Made by a program: the position numbers and the translations under genes
Source of the DNA: Dehalococcoidia bacterium
GTDB lineage: Bacteria > Chloroflexota > Dehalococcoidia > Lucifugimonadales > SHYF01
DNA: 5,632 bases
Assembly: GCA_009692985.1 (NCBI GenBank)
Contig: SHYF01000115.1
Span: 1 to 5,632 of the forward strand
Direction of reading: 5' to 3'
Shown: positions 4,661-5,632 of the stretch, piece by piece
Layout of the letters: every line of letters begins with the position of its first letter
Numbering within the stretch: position 1 is the stretch's first letter
The notes under the pieces: model-generated
What the model was told of the DNA's origin: nothing
The model's database searches: none
What the model saw: only the letters and a program-made list of their open reading frames with translations

Positions 4661-4782
4661 AAAAGAGGAGTCCAGAGGGGCAAAGCCCATTTGGCAGGGG
4701 ACTGGGGGTGTCCCCCAGATATATTTTCAACCCCCTTCCTGGCCAGGAAGGGGGTTAGGGGGATGGGCGTAGGAGTTTTTCG
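4661..4782. repeat. Dispersed triple-hairpin palindromic element, copy 2
   Basis: The architecture matches the copy at 1471-1590: GGGC-AAA-GCCC (4678-4688), CTGGGGG-TGT-CCCCCAG (4702-4718), then a 28-nt perfect palindrome at 4729-4756 (arms of 14, centre TGGCCA), then a G-rich tail AGGGGGATGGGCGTAGGAGTTTTT. The middle hairpin arms are identical between copies, while the first and third stems differ in sequence but stay paired. Just before it, GGCTGCTGAAAAAAG (4651-4665) may be part of the same element. It lies between the AhpD-like gene and the 230-aa gene and leaves only about 25 nt before the latter's start. Confidence 0.7.
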
Positions 4783-4808
4783 TCACCCTGATAGAGAGGT
4801 ACGTGCAA

Positions 4809-5501
4809 ATGCCGATTGCAAGGTTCGTTAGCCCTTCAGGTTCTATCTGCCTCATGCAGATAGACGAGGATAGTATCACAACCCTGGCACCCCAGGAACT
4901 GGGCATTCTTATGCCTTTTCAGTACGGCTACCAGCCTGCAGGGGCTGCTCTGCTGAAATGGGACATCTCCTATCTGTACGCTGAGCTGTGGGTGGCGCGG
5001 GAGGATGAAATCAGGCTGGTGATATCCTTCCTTCCTGAGTTCACAACGGACTCCTTCAGGCCATGCGCTTTGCGTGTCGCTCTTACCCCTCCTATGGTGG
5101 ACCAACTGGAAAAGCAGCGGCGCGGCGGCGACCTCTTGTTGACGGTGCATATTCAGGCCACTCTTACAGGTACGGTGCGCCGTGACCAGGTCCAGGACCC
5201 GGCACGACGGAAGACACTGGAGGCGTTGGGCGTAGAGGAGGAGATATTTGGCCCCATCCGCCGCAGCGACAACGTGTTGATCCGCGTCCGGAGATCGGCG
5301 TGGGAAGACGTAATCCTGCCTCAATGGTCCCCCGCCGAGCTTCACGCTCTGGCCGTCTCAGGGAACGGGATGCAGAGGTTTAGCGTGTCTGGCGCAGCGC
5401 CCGATATGACGGCGGTAGCGCGCAGTCTCCAGGGAGCTGGTCAGGGAGCAACACTGGAAGATATTCTTGGGCTCTTTCCTGATCCGATTGTTGGCCTCTA
5501 G
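4809..5501 (+). CDS. Hypothetical protein, 230 aa, unrecognised
   Basis: The ATG at 4809 is chosen because GAGAGG (4794-4799) lies 9 nt upstream; an in-frame GTG at 4803 is only 3 nt from it. There is no signal peptide or membrane segment, so the protein is probably cytoplasmic. The first part (about 1-125) alternates short hydrophobic strands and looks beta-rich, including LLKWDISYLYAELWVA and IRLVISFLPEF. Then come LTPPMVDQLEKQRRGGDLLLTVHI (92-115) and VLIRVRRSAWEDVILPQW (156-173). The pairing of an IE..R.G.DL-like helix-strand with a later I..S.W...L motif recalls a beta-rich domain in uncharacterised bacterial and archaeal proteins; that is a memory of the pattern, not a verified match. 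The tail (about 184-230) is Gly/Ala-rich, ending LEDILGLFPDPIVGL. Codon use looks like that of its neighbours. No function is assigned. Confidence 0.75.
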   Translation: MPIARFVSPSGSICLMQIDEDSITTLAPQELGILMPFQYGYQPAGAALLKWDISYLYAELWVAREDEIRLVISFLPEFTTDSFRPCALRVALTPPMVDQLEKQRRGGDLLLTVHIQATLTGTVRRDQVQDPARRKTLEALGVEEEIFGPIRRSDNVLIRVRRSAWEDVILPQWSPAELHALAVSGNGMQRFSVSGAAPDMTAVARSLQGAGQGATLEDILGLFPDPIVGL

Positions 5502-5632
5502 GGCCGGATTTCGCGACGCCCCGTTTATATACGGGTCTCCCTCGCTGCGTGCAGGGTGTGGGCATGAGTTAGCTTTTCTCGCCACCGTTCAAGTTGAATG
5601 ATGTACCTATTCCAAAATCCCATCCTGCACCG
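5502..5632. other. Downstream intergenic end of window
   Basis: No gene or RNA is recognised in these 131 nt. A short hairpin CCCGT-TTATAT-ACGGG (5520-5535) lies 19 nt after the stop of the 230-aa gene; it lacks a T-tract, so it is at most a weak 3' structure. Confidence 0.4.

Overview
The window is bacterial DNA of moderately high GC with short intergenic gaps, GTG and TTG starts mixed with ATG, and several dispersed GC-rich palindromic elements. These elements, with HemB, FmdB, Dtd and an AhpD-like gene, suggest a Chloroflexota (Dehalococcoidia or SAR202-like) genome, probably metagenome-derived. That placement is an inference from general resemblance and is not proven by any marker here.

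Layout. Positions 1-383 hold no convincing gene. A plus-strand pair follows: a small membrane-anchored J-domain protein (384-761), then a thioredoxin-fold (TlpA/redoxin-like) lipoprotein (about 827-1405). The second gene looks broken at first sight, because an in-frame TGA at 1094-1096 splits it. That TGA sits exactly where the first cysteine of the CxxC redox motif belongs (FFTTW-TGA-PVCRAEL), the same frame continues to a normal C-terminus, and a compact hairpin with a G-U loop follows. The simplest reading is a selenocysteine-containing redoxin with a UxxC active site. TGA also appears to act as the normal stop of hemB in this window, so a genome-wide reassignment of TGA is unlikely.

Positions 1406-1644 separate this pair from a convergent minus-strand set. 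They contain a palindromic repeat element and a 15-bp perfect inverted repeat. The minus-strand genes, in transcription order, are hemB (3529-2540, zinc-type porphobilinogen synthase), a FmdB-type zinc-ribbon protein (2448-2113) and dtd (2109-1645, D-aminoacyl-tRNA deacylase). The last two are only 3 nt apart and probably coupled.

Positions 3547-4112 are gene-poor and rich in inverted repeats: a REP-like repeat, a large multi-stem hairpin with a T-tract, and two tandem hairpins in the leader of the next gene. Plus-strand genes then resume: an AhpD/carboxymuconolactone-decarboxylase-like protein (4113-4544) with a near-perfect Shine-Dalgarno but a serine in place of the first active-site cysteine, a second copy of the palindromic element (about 4661-4782), and an unrecognised 230-aa protein (4809-5501). 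The final 131 nt show no gene.

The most notable feature is the predicted Sec lipoprotein redoxin and its SECIS-like hairpin. No selA, selB, selC or selD is in the window, so the Sec machinery would have to be found elsewhere in the genome.
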